Assembly (NCBI RefSeq): GCF_021916785.1
Contig: NZ_JAKCFC010000001.1
Location: 372,001-436,000, forward strand
Length of the DNA stretch: 64,000 bases
Direction: 5' to 3'
From: Mycolicibacterium lacusdiani
GTDB taxonomy: Bacteria > Actinomycetota > Actinomycetes > Mycobacteriales > Mycobacteriaceae
Each line of letters starts with the position of its first letter. Position 1 is the stretch's first letter. Below are positions 35,331 to 43,188 of this stretch, one piece after another. The notes under the pieces were generated by a model. The model did not search any database. It saw only the letters and a list, made by a program, of their open reading frames with translations, and was not told the DNA's origin. The position numbers were made by a program, and so were the translations under genes.

Positions 35331-35738
35331 CTAGCCGTTGGTGGTGACGCTCAGAACTGCTTCGTGCACTTGGCCACTGGCGGCGATGCGGACCGTGATG
35401 TCCCATTGACCGGCCATGGACAGATCCACGTCGGCGCGGTACTGGCCGTCACCTTGGGCCACCGCAGCCGCAGGTGTTGTGGCGTGGCCCATTTGGGGCA
35501 TGGCAGGTTCGAAGGTGACTGAGTCCGGTGTGGGGGACCGGCCCCCGTTGCCAGTGATCTCGACGGTGACCGTGCTGATTCCGGCCTTCGGCGGCTCGCC
35601 GGTCAGCTGCACGCGGTACGGTCCTGCCGTCGCGGTGACCACTGTGTCGGCCATTGATTTCGGCCAGAGCACCCAAATTCCGGCGCCGACGATGGCGGCG
35701 GCGATCGTCGCGATGACGACGAGGCACTGGCGACTCAC
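35331..35738 (-). CDS. FixH/YtkA-like membrane-anchored protein, 135 aa
   Basis: GTG 35738 overlaps the stop of the upstream gene (GTGA) and is preceded by GAGGTCA. An N-terminal helix (CLVVIATIAAAIVGAGIWVLW) anchors a periplasmic beta domain (VQLTGEPPKAGISTVTVEI, VTFEPAMPQMGHATTPA, QWDITVRIA). The MPQMGH motif is a common Met/His copper-type ligand set in FixH/YtkA proteins. Likely a copper-handling or assembly factor for the operon; this is inferred from context. Confidence 0.72.
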   Translation of the reverse strand: MSRQCLVVIATIAAAIVGAGIWVLWPKSMADTVVTATAGPYRVQLTGEPPKAGISTVTVEITGNGGRSPTPDSVTFEPAMPQMGHATTPAAAVAQGDGQYRADVDLSMAGQWDITVRIAASGQVHEAVLSVTTNG

Positions 35739-37153
35739 GGTTGACTGACCTCGACTTCGGTTGGAGCGGTGAGGATGGCGTAGTCGCGTTCGGTCTGCAC
35801 CCAGATCTTGTAGCGGCCGGGCAGTGCGAACGAGTAGGTAAAATCGATCTCGGGTCCGTAACGGGCAACCGATTCGTCGGGCTGCCCGCCTGCCGCGCCG
35901 GGAGCGGGCGGCACCATGGCGTGCGCATGCGACCAGACCGGTGCTGTCAGCGCGTGTTTGCCGATGTCGGGGCCGGCGGGTAAGGGGCCGACGACCATCA
36001 TGTGTCCGACCATCCCGAGCCACGGTTGCAGATCGGGGGTGTCCCCGAACTTGGCCCGGATGGTGCTCGGGCTGCCCGCCGGCGCGACCGTCGCGGTGAT
36101 TTCGCCTTGCGAGGGTGGCGCCGCGGCCGGCGGTGCCGCAGGGGATTTCGCGTCGACCGAACCACGTAGCAGTTGCATCCCGCCACCTCGCCGGGCGATC
36201 TCGGCGGTCATCGCGTATGTCCCGCGTTCGGTGGTGTCGAACTTCGCCTCGAACCGTCCCGGCGCGACACGGACAGGATGCACGTGCGACATGGTGCCCG
36301 CAGGTGAGACGACGATGAGGTGGATCAGTGCGCCGTGGTGAATCAGCAGGTCGTCGGCGGGCCGCCCGGTGGAGGAGTCGGTGAGGTTCACCCGCAGCGT
36401 GGACTGGCCAGCGGACACCGCCATGTTCACCGGCGGTCGCGAATAGTCCACAGGATTCTGCGAATTGGCCGCAACACGCGCGTATGGGTCACGGATGTTC
36501 TCGGGGGTGGGGTCGATGTCGTGGCCAGGCTGGAGAGGCGGCGGGGAGTACGCCGACAGGGTCGCGCCGGTGACAGCCACCGTCAGAGCGACGATCATGC
36601 CGGTCGCCGGGACTAGCGCCATCCAGTTGCGACGCCCGCGCAACGCCGCCGCCAGCGACAGGATCAGCAGCGCGCCCGCGGCGAAGAAGCCGTAGTCACT
36701 GGCTTTCTTCCACGGCGGAATCACCTGCGCAGGAACTAGAAACGGGATCCGCGCTGCGGTGTGGCCGTCGTCGACGACCAGTTCCCACGGTCCGGCCCTG
36801 TCGATGTTCAGGGTCGTCGAATAGATGCCGGGCGTGCCGAGCGTCACCTGCCCGCTACTGGTAGTGGCTCCATCTGCCAACGCGGTGAGTTGCAGTGTGC
36901 CTAGAGCGTCGCCGCGATGCGTGACGACGTCCACGTGCAGAGGTCCGAGGACGGGACCGACTCGTCGGACCGTGACCGTCAATTCGCGACCGCCGAGCGA
37001 TTGGGCGACGTGCACGTCTGCGTCCGAGCCGATGCCGTCGGCCCGTGCCGCAGGCAAGCCGACCAGTATCACGACCACCAACATGCCGCTCAAAAGCGTT
37101 AGCGTCACGGGAAGTAGCCCGCCACGTGGTCGCGCAGTGGTTGCGCAGCTCAC
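35735..37153 (-). CDS. Exported protein with PmoB-like topology, about 472 aa
   Basis: Signal peptide, then a periplasmic domain (about residues 39-148), two adjacent helices (about 154-172 and 177-200), then a long periplasmic C-terminal part with two beta domains. This is the order of PmoB. Possible metal residues include HVH at 290-292 and the GHMMVVG and SHAHAM segments of YtkA-like domains. The PmoB CuB pattern (mature N-terminal His) is not seen. The start is uncertain (GTG 37153, 37108, or 37255), because the signal-peptide DNA is tandemly duplicated. Confidence 0.62.
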   Translation of the reverse strand: MSCATTARPRGGLLPVTLTLLSGMLVVVILVGLPAARADGIGSDADVHVAQSLGGRELTVTVRRVGPVLGPLHVDVVTHRGDALGTLQLTALADGATTSSGQVTLGTPGIYSTTLNIDRAGPWELVVDDGHTAARIPFLVPAQVIPPWKKASDYGFFAAGALLILSLAAALRGRRNWMALVPATGMIVALTVAVTGATLSAYSPPPLQPGHDIDPTPENIRDPYARVAANSQNPVDYSRPPVNMAVSAGQSTLRVNLTDSSTGRPADDLLIHHGALIHLIVVSPAGTMSHVHPVRVAPGRFEAKFDTTERGTYAMTAEIARRGGGMQLLRGSVDAKSPAAPPAAAPPSQGEITATVAPAGSPSTIRAKFGDTPDLQPWLGMVGHMMVVGPLPAGPDIGKHALTAPVWSHAHAMVPPAPGAAGGQPDESVARYGPEIDFTYSFALPGRYKIWVQTERDYAILTAPTEVEVSQP

Positions 37154-37259
37154 CACGCCAACCAGTGTCACGACCACCAGCATGCCGCTGGGACGTACCG
37201 ATGTCGCCGGGGTTATCCCGGACGTTGGTGGGGGATAACCTCCCCTTGGTCGCACAGAC
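37058..37259. repeat. Imperfect tandem duplication of signal-peptide DNA
   Basis: On the plus strand 37058-37090 and 37157-37189 are near copies (GACCACCAACATGCCGCT versus GACCACCAGCATGCCGCT). Each is followed by a GGTCGCGCAG or GGTCGCACAG box (near 37129 and 37249). On the minus strand both encode SGMLVVV-x-LVG after an RPRGG box. Confidence 0.65.
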
Positions 37260-37435
37260 GACCAAGGGCTCCGCCCTTCGAACGCAGCGACCTGGCCGCC
37301 GTGCGGAATGGTCGGATCAGTGGGTGCCCTAGCCGTGATCCGGGCGTGCCGGGGGGCCGACTTGTGCCCCCTCTTTCCCATGATGCCGGGGCGACACTGG
37401 CGCCGACAGCCATGCATACAGAAGGACGAAGGAAC

Positions 37436-38344
37436 ATGACCACAGCGCGCGATGTCGACGTCCACCACGGTCGGGCCTGGGTCGACCCGGATGAGACGGT
37501 TCGCATCGGCTATACGGTTGTCACTCCACCTGAACCCACCAAGACCGTCGTGCTTCTCCACGGCGCCCCCCAAACGCGATACGAGTGGCGCAAGGTGATG
37601 ATGCCGCTAGCTGCCGCCGGCTACCGGGTGATCATGCCCGATTATCGCGGCGCCGGCGCGTCGGACAAACCCCGTGACGGGTACGACAAGTGGACCATGG
37701 CCGGTGATGTTCACAGTCTCGTCCGCGAGACCCTAGGAGTGGCGGAGCCCATCTCGCTCGTCGGCCACGATCTCGGGTCGACACTGGCCCTGAGTTTCGC
37801 GCTGCGGTACCGCGATGAAATCGTGAGCGCCACCTTCATGGAGGCTCCGTTGCCGGGCACTGCCTACTACGAATGGCGCGTCGCTCAGAAGTCGGCGTGG
37901 CAGTTCTCCTTTCATGCCAACCCGGACATTGCGGTGTACCTCGTGCATGGACGTGAACGTTGGTACGTCAACCGCTTCTTCGACGAACTCACCTACCAAC
38001 CGGATGCGATCTCCCATGACGATCTCGACGTCTACGCCCGCGCGTTCGAAGCCCCGGGAGCCATCCGCGCGATGTGCGAGGTCTACCGGGAACTCGACCG
38101 CGACGCCGACGACAATCGCACCGCGCTGCAACGACACGGCAAGCTCACCATCCCGGTGTTGGCTTCGGGAGGTGCGTCCGGGCCGCTCGCAAGCAATTTC
38201 CGGGCGATGTGCGAAGAGGTCGCCGAATCGGTGACGGATCACCTCGTCCCGGATTGCGGCCACTGGGTGGCTGAGGAGCGGCCAGATTACTTCACCAGAA
38301 TGTTCTGCGAATTCGACGCGTTAGCCCGGGGAGAGGCCATGTAG
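37436..38344 (+). CDS. Epoxide-hydrolase-like alpha/beta hydrolase, 302 aa
   Basis: Oxyanion motif HGAPQTRYEWRKV, DYRGAGASDKP, nucleophile elbow GHDLGS where Asp replaces Ser, and the C-terminal CGHWVAEERP His. Asp at the elbow marks epoxide hydrolases and haloacid/haloalkane dehalogenases; the GHW-x-x-E-R-P ending favours epoxide hydrolase. ATG 37436 follows GAAGGA. It is divergent from the copper-motif operon, so it may detoxify an epoxide made by it; that link is inference. Confidence 0.83.
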   Translation: MTTARDVDVHHGRAWVDPDETVRIGYTVVTPPEPTKTVVLLHGAPQTRYEWRKVMMPLAAAGYRVIMPDYRGAGASDKPRDGYDKWTMAGDVHSLVRETLGVAEPISLVGHDLGSTLALSFALRYRDEIVSATFMEAPLPGTAYYEWRVAQKSAWQFSFHANPDIAVYLVHGRERWYVNRFFDELTYQPDAISHDDLDVYARAFEAPGAIRAMCEVYRELDRDADDNRTALQRHGKLTIPVLASGGASGPLASNFRAMCEEVAESVTDHLVPDCGHWVAEERPDYFTRMFCEFDALARGEAM

Positions 38345-38492
38345 CGCTGCCGGCACGGTCGAGAGGGGGTGTAGTGGCCCCCCTCAAGCCCATTGGATGG
38401 CACCTAACGTGGTCGTGGTGGCGCTGGTCGGCCCGGAGGCACGAGGGCGCCGTCGAACACATTGGAAACGCAGTGAAGTGGAGGCAGTGGCA

Positions 38493-39455
38493 ATGGGAAG
38501 CGTGAATCGGCAGACGATCAGCATCGGTGGAAAGACTCTGTCGCGTTTGGGTTTCGGTTCGATGAGGTTCACCGGCCGCGGAATCTGGGGTGAGCCCCAG
38601 GACCGGGACGAATGCATCGCCGTTGCCCGTCGGGCGGTCGACCTCGGCGTGCAATTCATCGACACCGCCGACTCCTACGGCCCGCACGTCGCCGAAGAGA
38701 TCTTGCACGAGGCCCTGCATCCGTACCCCGATGACGTCATCATCGCGACGAAGGCGGGCTTGACCCGAAACGGGCCCGACGTCATCGACACCGACTCCGG
38801 ACCGAAACGCCTCGGCCCGGCGGCTTGGCCACCGGTCGGACGACCCGAATACTTGCGGCAGCAGGTACTGATGAGCATGCGCCGCTTGGAGGTCGACCAG
38901 ATCGATCTCTTGCAGCTGCACCGTGTGGATCCGAAAGTGCCGCTGGCAGAACAAATTGGTGAACTCAAGGCGCTCCAGGATGAGGGCAAGATCCGCGAGA
39001 TCGGCATGTCGCAATGCACGGTGGAACAGCTCGACGAGGCACGGCAGATCGCCGACATCGTCAGTGTCCAAAGCCGGTTCAACGTCATCGACCGGAGCGC
39101 CAACGACATGTTGGAGGTGTGCGAACGCGACGGGCTCGCGTTCATCCCATGGGCGCCGGTGGCGCAGGGTGGGCTCGCCGCGGCCCATCAATCCATCGCC
39201 GACGTCGCCCGGGCGCATCAGTGCACCGTGGGGCAGGTGGCGATCGCCTGGTTGTTGCATGTCTCACCGGCGATGCTTCCCATCCCTGGCACATCGCAAC
39301 GCACGCACCTGGAGGAGAACATGGCTGCGGCCGACGTGCAGTTGACTCCGGAACAGATCGACGAACTCAGCTCGGCTGCCAGCCATCAGCCCGCGGCTAC
39401 GCCGACGCGGTCACCGGAGTCAGCGATTCCAGCAGGGCGACGGCATCGGGAATAG
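38493..39455 (+). CDS. Aldo/keto reductase, 320 aa
   Basis: ATG 38493 starts the usual N-terminus (TLSRLGFGSMRFTG). The catalytic tetrad is visible: Asp and Tyr in FIDTADSYG, Lys in IATKAG, His in LQLHRVD. SQCTVEQ and PIPGTSQRTHLEENM close the NADPH site. Substrate unknown. Its last 59 bases overlap the convergent HTH regulator gene, and that regulator may respond to the same chemistry. Confidence 0.9.
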   Translation: MGSVNRQTISIGGKTLSRLGFGSMRFTGRGIWGEPQDRDECIAVARRAVDLGVQFIDTADSYGPHVAEEILHEALHPYPDDVIIATKAGLTRNGPDVIDTDSGPKRLGPAAWPPVGRPEYLRQQVLMSMRRLEVDQIDLLQLHRVDPKVPLAEQIGELKALQDEGKIREIGMSQCTVEQLDEARQIADIVSVQSRFNVIDRSANDMLEVCERDGLAFIPWAPVAQGGLAAAHQSIADVARAHQCTVGQVAIAWLLHVSPAMLPIPGTSQRTHLEENMAAADVQLTPEQIDELSSAASHQPAATPTRSPESAIPAGRRHRE

Positions 39456-40227
39456 GCCCGTTCTCGAGCGCACAGTAGACGAACAGCCGCTGGTCGGGCG
39501 CATCCGCGACCTCGAGCGCCTCGAAGTGCAGATGTAGCTCGCCGACTCGCGGATGATGGAACACCTTGTCCTCGCTGGTGCGCGGACGTACGTCGTGGGT
39601 CGCCCACAGTTCGGCGAAAACGGTACTGCGAGGGGAGATCTCATCGACCACCTCGGCGACGCGGTCGTCATTCGGGAATCGGGTCAGGCCTGAACGGAGG
39701 TTGCCGACGACCTGAGTGGCCACGTGCTGCCAATCCGCGTAGAAATCTCTGGCGGCAGGGTCGAGAAACACCATGCGGGCGAGGTTGTCGGTGTCGCCGA
39801 ACCCGCTGTACATCGCACGACCAGCCGCATTGATTCCGAGGATGTTCAGACCAAGATCGACGACGAATGCCGGCACGCGCAAGCCGGAATCGAGGAGAAG
39901 CCGGACTCCCGCCGAGACCGTGGTCGCGTGAGCCGGCATCGCGAGGGGGAGGGGATGGACAATCGAGATGAGGTAGGCAGTCGCGTGCGCATCGAGTCGC
40001 AGCGCGCCTGCGAGCGCACGAAGCACTTGTAGCGACGGCCGTTGCTCACGCCCCTGTTCGAGCCGTCGGTAGTAGTCGGTGCTCAATCCGGCAAGGAGAG
40101 CCAACTCTTCTCGACGGAGGCCGCGAACCCGCCGACCGTCGCCAGGTACTAGCCCGACGGCCTGGGGCATCACCGCTTCACGCCTCGCTCGCAAGAACGA
40201 GGAGAGTTCCGTCGATCGATTCGCCAT
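39397..40227 (-). CDS. XRE-type HTH regulator with MmyB-like ligand domain, 276 aa
   Basis: Start ATG 40227. The helix-turn-helix (RRVRGLRREELALLAGLSTDYYRRLEQGR) and the MmyB-like domain (LNILGINAAGRAMYSGF, ARMVFLDPAARDFYADW) match the protein at 31775-32659. The C-terminus overlaps the 3' end of the convergent aldo/keto reductase gene. Such regulators often control an adjacent or divergent oxidoreductase. Confidence 0.9.
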   Translation of the reverse strand: MANRSTELSSFLRARREAVMPQAVGLVPGDGRRVRGLRREELALLAGLSTDYYRRLEQGREQRPSLQVLRALAGALRLDAHATAYLISIVHPLPLAMPAHATTVSAGVRLLLDSGLRVPAFVVDLGLNILGINAAGRAMYSGFGDTDNLARMVFLDPAARDFYADWQHVATQVVGNLRSGLTRFPNDDRVAEVVDEISPRSTVFAELWATHDVRPRTSEDKVFHHPRVGELHLHFEALEVADAPDQRLFVYCALENGPIPDAVALLESLTPVTASA

Positions 40228-40372
40228 GGCCCAATGATCGACGGACATTGCTCCAGCTGCAAGACCGCACCCTGCTCAGTGGCTTCTTCGTCCGCCCCGC
40301 GCTCACTGATCGAGGCGGGTCGGTTTGCGAAATCGTGATTGGTAGGCGCCTGGACGGTATTCACTCGACGCC

Positions 40373-40792
40373 ATGAGAAACATGATCATCGGTGTGATCG
40401 CAACGGGCTGCGCCGCCGTCAGCCTCGGCCTGGCGGCACCCGCCAACGCCGATCTCGCTCCAGGCAACTACCACTACCGCAGCATCATGGCCAACGGGGT
40501 CGTCACCGACAACCTGATACGGGTGACGAGTTGCGGCCCCGGCTGCATCTCGCTCTTCAACCTCACGTCGTACACCGACCAGGGTCGGGCGCACATTCAG
40601 GGCAACCAGTACGTGCTCGACCAGTTCAATCCCGGTGGCGCGTTCTGCCCCGACGGGCGTCCGGTCGACGTGATCACCCGCTCTACGTTCAACCTCGACG
40701 GTACGAACGGGCTCTTCACGCTCAACGGCCCGAATCCCTGCGGTACCAGCGGCCCGGTGGGCGAGACGCGGTTCACGTTGACTCCCGCGTGA
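40373..40792 (+). CDS. Secreted mycobacterial-type protein, 139 aa
   Basis: Signal peptide ([20 protein letters not shown], cleavage near ANA-DL). The mature part has four cysteines (SCGPGC, FCPDG, NPCGT) and a beta-rich pattern, ending TRFTLTPA. The family of small exported proteins with a [13 protein letters not shown] opening is common in mycobacteria and has no known function. Confidence 0.75.
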   Translation: MRNMIIGVIATGCAAVSLGLAAPANADLAPGNYHYRSIMANGVVTDNLIRVTSCGPGCISLFNLTSYTDQGRAHIQGNQYVLDQFNPGGAFCPDGRPVDVITRSTFNLDGTNGLFTLNGPNPCGTSGPVGETRFTLTPA

Positions 40793-40848
40793 TCGACCGT
40801 ACTGACGATCCAGCAGTGTCAACTCAGCGTTACATGCAACATGGCTTC

Positions 40849-41055
40849 ATGACGGTGAGGGAAAGGGTCGGCGAGTACCGACGACGGATGCGTGAGCGTG
40901 GCCTCCGGCCGCTGCAAGTCTGGGTGCCCGACGTGCGGACCGCGACCTTCGCGGCCGAGGCGCACAGGCAGGCCTCACTGGTCGCGAGCGCGGAAGACAA
41001 CAGCGACGACCAAGCCTTCGTCGAGGCGATCTCGGAACGGTGGGACGAGGAGTGA
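40849..41055 (+). CDS. mazE: MazE-family antitoxin, 68 aa
   Basis: [28 protein letters not shown] is the standard start of mycobacterial MazE-type antitoxins with a ribbon-helix-helix N-terminus. The acidic C-terminal end (AISERWDEE) binds the toxin. The stop overlaps the toxin start (GTGA). ATG 40834 is an alternative. First of two MazEF modules 1.6 kb apart. Confidence 0.85.
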   Translation: MTVRERVGEYRRRMRERGLRPLQVWVPDVRTATFAAEAHRQASLVASAEDNSDDQAFVEAISERWDEE

Positions 41056-41384
41056 TTCGAGGGGAGATCTGGACCGTGGCCGGAGGCGTTTCCTCTGCGA
41101 AGCCGCGCCCGACGGTAATCGTTCAGGATGACCTCTTCGACGTCACGAGTTCGGTCGCCGTAGCTCCAATGACAAGCACGCTGTTGGACGCTCCGTTGAT
41201 GCGCATTCGCATTGGCGGCGGAGATGGGCGTATCTCTGGTCTCGACCACGATAGCGACGTGATGATCGACAAGCTCACGACGGTCAGAAGGCCGAACGTC
41301 CATGCCCGGGTTGGCCGACTGACAGCCGAGCAACTCGTTGAGATCGAGCGGGCAATGATGGCATTCTTCGGCCTCGCTCGGTGA
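41052..41384 (+). CDS. mazF: MazF-family endoribonuclease toxin, 110 aa
   Basis: GTG 41052 gives the conserved [11 protein letters not shown] opening, followed by [11 protein letters not shown] and APMTST. The [20 protein letters not shown] and [20 protein letters not shown] segments complete the PemK/MazF fold. It should cleave mRNA or tRNA at a specific sequence. It is coupled to the antitoxin by overlapping start and stop. Confidence 0.87.
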   Translation: MIRGEIWTVAGGVSSAKPRPTVIVQDDLFDVTSSVAVAPMTSTLLDAPLMRIRIGGGDGRISGLDHDSDVMIDKLTTVRRPNVHARVGRLTAEQLVEIERAMMAFFGLAR

Positions 41385-41744
41385 AGTGAAACCTGTTGAT
41401 CCGCAGTTCCATGGCGATGGCCACTCGGACGGTTCCCTTATTCGTCCGATGGCGACGGCGACGGTTTCTAGTAACCCGCCATATTCGATTCGGTCGTATT
41501 CCTCCCGATCCGGGGTGCGGATCGGTCGAGATGTGGCAGGGGAGAGGTGTCGGGGCGAGTGGCGCCCGGCTCATCGGTACCGCGCCACGAGCGCGCCGCC
41601 GATCGAAGCGAGACGGTCGCCCACACCCTGCGGGCCGGTGACTTGAGGCGACGACGCCTAGCGTGAATTTTCACCTTTGGTAATTGATCGGTCTGTTCTT
41701 GTTGGGGTGTGTGATTTCCGGCCGGTTTGGTGCAGGACCCGGGT
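41385..41744. other. Gene-free interval between mazF and the lipoprotein remnant
   Basis: No convincing gene. It contains the first copy of a 47-base imperfect repeat (41457-41503). The overlapping open frames are not supported by ribosome sites. Confidence 0.55.
41457..41503 (+). repeat. 47-bp imperfect direct repeat, copy 1
   Basis: Matches 42397-42443 ungapped at 40 of 47 positions; core CGCCATATT and CGTATTCCT are identical. The copies are 940 bases apart and flank the frameshifted lipoprotein gene. Confidence 0.7.
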
Positions 41745-42300
41745 ATGGAGTTCGCGCGACTGATCGTCCTGATCGCCGTTGTCACCGCGGTTGCCGCCTG
41801 CGGAGCTCACGGCGGAGCTACTCCGACCACTGTCGAGCCCCAGCCCTCTAGCGGCGAGACGGCGACGGCAAAACCGGGTGGCCCCACCCCGTCTGCCGAG
41901 GATGAGGAGAGGGCGGGGGATCCCGCCGACTACACAGTGTCGGATGCCGGCGTGTACTTCTTCACGCCGAGCCGGAACATCGCCTGCGGCCTGGCCCCCG
42001 GCATGACGGGCTGTCAGGTATTCATAGACGACCGCGATACCGCCGGGGGCGGACTGCGATTACGGCAGCATGTCACGCGACGAGCTCTCCAAGGGTTACT
42101 ACGTCGACCAGGGCGAGATAATCACGCCGTCGTGCTTCAACCAGGGACTCTTCAACGCGTCTGCCGATCAGAAGGTGCTCGACTACGGACGCAGCCTCAC
42201 CGCCGCGGGCACCGGGTGTGTTTCACGGGCTGACGGCGTCACTTGCGCCCGCGCCGAGCACGGGTTCTTCGTCTCGGCTCAGAGTTTCAAGCAGTGGTGA
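41745..42300 (+). pseudogene. Frameshifted exported lipoprotein
   Basis: The first frame has a lipoprotein signal (lipobox AVAAC) and a conserved-looking domain (YFFTPSRNIACGLAPGMTGCQVF). From about 42050 the homologous continuation lies in another frame (DCDYGSMSRDELSKG, then PSCFNQGLFN and GHGFFVS-like end FFVSAQSFKQW). An extra base in the GGGGG run at 42045-42049 would explain it. Paired cysteines are preserved in both parts, so the gene was probably functional recently. Confidence 0.78.
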
Positions 42301-42309
42301 CCAGCGCCG

Positions 42310-42330
42310 GCTACGCACGGTGTGCGTAGC
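42310..42330 (+). terminator. GC-rich hairpin, likely terminator
   Basis: Perfect 9-3-9 inverted repeat GCTACGCAC-GGT-GTGCGTAGC ten bases after the lipoprotein stop. There is no T-tract, which is frequent in mycobacteria. Confidence 0.55.
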
Positions 42331-42396
42331 TCCTCGATCTCTGAGCGCTGCGTGGTCACCGCATTGGACGAAAACGATTAGTAGACAATATGACAC

Positions 42397-42443
42397 GGCG
42401 ACGTTTACTGGTAACTCGCCATATTTGGTTCCGTCGTATTCCT
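42397..42443 (+). repeat. 47-bp imperfect direct repeat, copy 2
   Basis: Partner of 41457-41503 at 940 bases distance, 7 mismatches. Several of the differences would be synonymous in one frame (VTRHI core), suggesting an old coding remnant. Confidence 0.7.
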
Positions 42444-42619
42444 ACGTGGATCGAGCATCGAGGCGCGCGTGCCGGGAAGACTGGACCCCCGGTTTTCGTG
42501 GTGGCGACGTGTCATGAGAGATACCCGAGACGATCCGAATGCCCGTGTTCTGTTCGCTGGAGGGCCATGCTCGGACGTCGGCGGACGCCGCTGCCGGGAT
42601 TTGCCGCAACTACAGACCG

Positions 42620-42647
42620 GTGACTGTCTTACAAAACGTCGTACACT
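42620..42647 (+). promoter_or_regulatory. Leaderless promoter of second mazEF
   Basis: -35-like GTGACT (42620-42625), 16-base spacer and -10 TACACT (42642-42647) place transcription at about 42654, the A of the antitoxin ATG. No ribosome site precedes that ATG, as expected for a leaderless transcript. Confidence 0.45.
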
Positions 42648-42653
42648 GTAGCT

Positions 42654-42887
42654 ATGGCTGACACGATTACCTTCCGGCCCGACGAAGACACATCGAAGGC
42701 GCTGGAAGTTTTGACCAAAGACGGTACGGCTGTGTCGGCGGCCGTTCGGTCGGCTCTTATCGATGCCGCACGACGGAAGGCTGGCGCGGCGATTCGTGCC
42801 GAGGCGGAACGGCTCGCCGAAGACGAGACTGACCGCGCTGAGGCCATGCAGGTGTTGCGCGACATGGAGACGCTGCGTGCGTGGTGA
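42654..42887 (+). CDS. mazE: MazE-family antitoxin, 77 aa
   Basis: The RHH-type N-terminus (TITFRPDEDTSKALEVLTKDGTAVSAAVRSALIDAARRK) and a charged C-terminal helix that would mask the toxin are typical of MazE6-like antitoxins. The toxin start lies 11 bases inside this gene. It probably begins at the first base of its mRNA. Confidence 0.82.
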   Translation: MADTITFRPDEDTSKALEVLTKDGTAVSAAVRSALIDAARRKAGAAIRAEAERLAEDETDRAEAMQVLRDMETLRAW

Positions 42888-43188
42888 GGTCTTTCGGTTG
42901 CACGCCGCGAGGGGGAGTCGCGGTCATGAGCAGTCCGGTTCCCGATATGCCGTAGTCATTCAATCAGATCAACTGCCGCTGTCGACCTGGCTGGTTGCGC
43001 CGACATCCACGTCGGCTCGTGCTGCCAGCTTTCGACCCGAGGTCGAAGTCGGCGGCGTGAAGACCCGAGTGCTTGCTGAGCAGACCGCAGCCGTCGACCC
43101 GGGCCGGCTCGGCAACAGCGTCGGGTTCCTAAGCTTCGACGAATTGCGACGCGTTGATGCGGCCCTGCGTGTCGTGCTCGATCTATGA
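42877..43188 (+). CDS. mazF: MazF-family endoribonuclease toxin, 103 aa
   Basis: GTG 42877 yields RGEVFRLHAARGSRGHEQSGSRYAVVIQ, the MazF beta-hairpin and GHEQ motif seen in MazF6-type toxins. VKTRVLAEQTAAVDPGRLG and FLSFDELRRVDAALRVVL complete the fold. Predicted ribonuclease; target unknown. Sequence differs from the first MazF, so the two modules are not recent duplicates. Confidence 0.85.
   Translation: MRGEVFRLHAARGSRGHEQSGSRYAVVIQSDQLPLSTWLVAPTSTSARAASFRPEVEVGGVKTRVLAEQTAAVDPGRLGNSVGFLSFDELRRVDAALRVVLDL

Larger units (their letters stand above)
42301..42653. other. Gene-free interval before the second mazEF
   Basis: Holds a terminator-like hairpin, repeat copy 2 and a leaderless promoter. 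An ORF at 42390-42623 exists but has no ribosome site. Confidence 0.55.

Noticed and set aside
37264..37278. AAGGGC-3-GCCCTT hairpin
   Set aside because: Possible terminator but lacks a T-tract and lies in a divergent promoter region, so role unclear.
41457..42443. Insertion sequence flanked by the direct repeat
   Set aside because: No transposase, no terminal inverted repeats; only the repeat is supported.
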